From: Planococcus koreensis
GTDB taxonomy: Bacteria > Bacillota > Bacilli > Bacillales_A > Planococcaceae
Direction: 5' to 3'
Length of the DNA stretch: 34,647 nt
Assembly (NCBI RefSeq): GCF_004761975.1
Contig: NZ_RQII01000052.1
Location: 1-34,647, forward strand
Made by a program: the position numbers and the translations under genes. Of the stretch, positions 33,552 through 34,647 are shown in pieces. The notes under the pieces are model-generated. The model was given only the letters and a program-made list of their open reading frames with translations, did not search any database and had not been told where the DNA came from. Every line of letters starts with the position of its first letter. Position 1 is the first letter of the stretch.

Positions 33552-34289
33552 TCATTGTGCAGATAACCACTCCCTCAAAAGCCGATTAAACAGCTGCGCC
33601 TGCTGCACCGGCCAATCGTGTTCAGCTGCGGGGATTAGCTTCCCCGCAGCAGTTGGCATGAAATGCGGAGCGAGTTCAACGGATTCCAGAATGCCGCGCG
33701 ATTCTTTATCGCCCGCAACAAAAAGACAGGGAGCGGCAATATCTGAGTAGGATTCATCCAGGCGAAACTGCATGATTTCTTTCCAAATCGTTTCATAGGT
33801 TTTGGGGGTCAAAAGCTGGTAATTCGTGATGAAATCAACGATTTTATCCGGTGGCAAATGGTAGTGTTCACGGGCTAGTTTAGCGAGATACCGCTCATTT
33901 TGAATGCCTCGCTGAACAAGACGGGATTGCATTTTCAGCAAGAATTGAAAATGCATGGGTTTGGTGGTGATGCCGCTGATGAAGAGACTGAGGACCTTTT
34001 CAGGGTGCCGTTTCGCTATTTCCAAAGCCACATGGCCGCCGAGTGAAATCCCGACAATGTGGACCTTTCGGTTTTTGATCACGTGCTCGGCAATTAAATC
34101 GGTGGTATCCGCTACACTTTTCCATGGAGTTGAAACACTTTTCCCGTGTCCCGGCAAATCGGCCAGGATGATTTGATAATCCGGGAATGCGGCAACTTGC
34201 TGCCACCACATCCAGCGGCTCGCCCCAAGTCCGTGGAGAAAGAGGATGGAATCGGTTCCGCTAAATTCCGTCTCTGTAAAATCAATCAT
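33552..34289 (-). CDS. Alpha/beta-hydrolase fold protein
   Basis: 245 residues. Oxyanion motif LHGLGASRWMWWQQ (18-31), LADLPGHGKS, nucleophile Ser82 in GISLGGH, a likely Asp in FVAGDKESRG and His in AAEHDWPVQQAQ complete a Ser-Asp-His triad. The sequence suits a small esterase, lactonase or carbon-carbon hydrolase; substrate unknown. The open frame extends upstream to 34493, but AGGAGG (34299-34304) is 9 bases before the ATG at 34289, which decides the start. No signal peptide. Monocistronic by appearance. Confidence 0.9.
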   Translation of the reverse strand: MIDFTETEFSGTDSILFLHGLGASRWMWWQQVAAFPDYQIILADLPGHGKSVSTPWKSVADTTDLIAEHVIKNRKVHIVGISLGGHVALEIAKRHPEKVLSLFISGITTKPMHFQFLLKMQSRLVQRGIQNERYLAKLAREHYHLPPDKIVDFITNYQLLTPKTYETIWKEIMQFRLDESYSDIAAPCLFVAGDKESRGILESVELAPHFMPTAAGKLIPAAEHDWPVQQAQLFNRLLREWLSAQ

Positions 34290-34357
34290 GTCCGAGAACC
34301 TCCTAACATGTGTCATCGAAGAAATCCCTATATTCAAGGTGAGAAGATCTGTATACC

Positions 34358-34393
34358 AAAAAGCAATGTTTCCGAAAGGGGAAACATTGCTTT
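34358..34393 (-). terminator. Minus-strand terminator for a gene beyond the right edge
   Basis: AAAGCAATGTTTCC pairs perfectly with GGAAACATTGCTTT. On the minus strand it is followed by TTTTT. It lies upstream of the hydrolase gene and must terminate something further right, or the hydrolase leader. Confidence 0.82.
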
Positions 34394-34439
34394 CAGACTG
34401 TAGACAAAGTCTACTTAAAATGAATAACTGTTTATACCA

Positions 34440-34617
34440 CAACCGGTCTGGCCACTTCGCTTTCCGTGGGCCCAGCTTCAGCCTCCTCGTCACTGAAAAA
34501 AGAGTTGCTCCTGCATCGCTGCGCTAGCTTCGTCGCAAACGAGGTTCTTCAAACCTCGTTTCCTGCGGGGTCTTCAGCCTTCGCTGTCCCACAGGAGTCT
34601 TCGTGGCCAGACGGTTG
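34440..34617 (-). repeat. GC-rich structured repeat, copy C, with inverted ends
   Basis: CAACCGGTCTGGCCAC (34440-34455) and GTGGCCAGACGGTTG (34603-34617) are inverted repeats differing by one inserted base. On the minus strand the interior reads GACTCCTGTGGGA, GAAGACCCCGCAGGA and GACGAGGAGGCTGAAGC, the core also seen at 12086-12198 and inside 11796-11998. It carries an insertion with the GAAGCTAGCGCAGCGATGCA module (34512-34532) and a CGAGGTT/AACCTCG hairpin. No gene is seen from here to the window end. Confidence 0.72.
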
Positions 34618-34647
34618 TCAGCATGTAGCTTTAATTGAAGAGAGTAA

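Overview
The window looks like chromosome of a Gram-positive, low- to mid-G+C Bacillales bacterium, most likely Planococcaceae (Planococcus or a close relative). The signs are strong GGAGG ribosome sites, a class III fructose-1,6-bisphosphatase, a class II GalT, a SigW-type floT promoter and Bacillus-like two-component systems. The genus is inference, not measurement. No RNA gene, CRISPR array, transposase or prophage gene was seen.

Layout. (1) 1-5018: a minus-strand unit of an MMPL/RND transporter, an OmpR-type regulator, a histidine kinase and a small CcoN-like membrane protein, bracketed by two related 21-bp-period repeat arrays. (2) 5157-8245: a DJ-1/PfpI protein, two small minus-strand genes, a third 21-bp array, and floT behind a textbook SigW promoter. 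(3) 8449-21878: a galactoside operon consisting of a YesN/YesM-like two-component system, a lipoprotein sugar-binding protein, two permeases, a GH36 alpha-galactosidase, a GH35 beta-galactosidase and a GH42 beta-galactosidase. (4) 21884-28293: the Leloir pathway, with galK-galE-galT on the minus strand and a ROK-family repressor plus galM on the plus strand. (5) 28387-34647: fbp, a 31-residue membrane peptide, an FAD amine oxidase, two more 21-bp arrays, a DUF4386 membrane protein, an alpha/beta hydrolase and a structured repeat at the right edge.

How the genes work together. Galacto-oligosaccharides with alpha or beta linkages would be sensed outside the cell by the kinase at 9971-11758. They would enter through the binding protein and permeases, with an ATPase that must be encoded elsewhere. 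Three leaderless cytoplasmic glycosidases would release galactose. GalM, GalK, GalT and GalE would then pass it into glycolysis. The transporter promoter carries paired direct repeats (candidate regulator sites), an activator-type -10 with no -35, and a cre-like site. The galK promoter is excellent and has a perfect 13-bp palindrome just downstream of its -10, a good candidate operator for the ROK protein.

The least ordinary content lies between genes. Five arrays of five to seven units repeat with a period of 21 bp, using three different core motifs. Three MITE-like elements share terminal inverted repeats, and three GC-rich structured repeats share a separate core. I cannot assign any of these to a described family.
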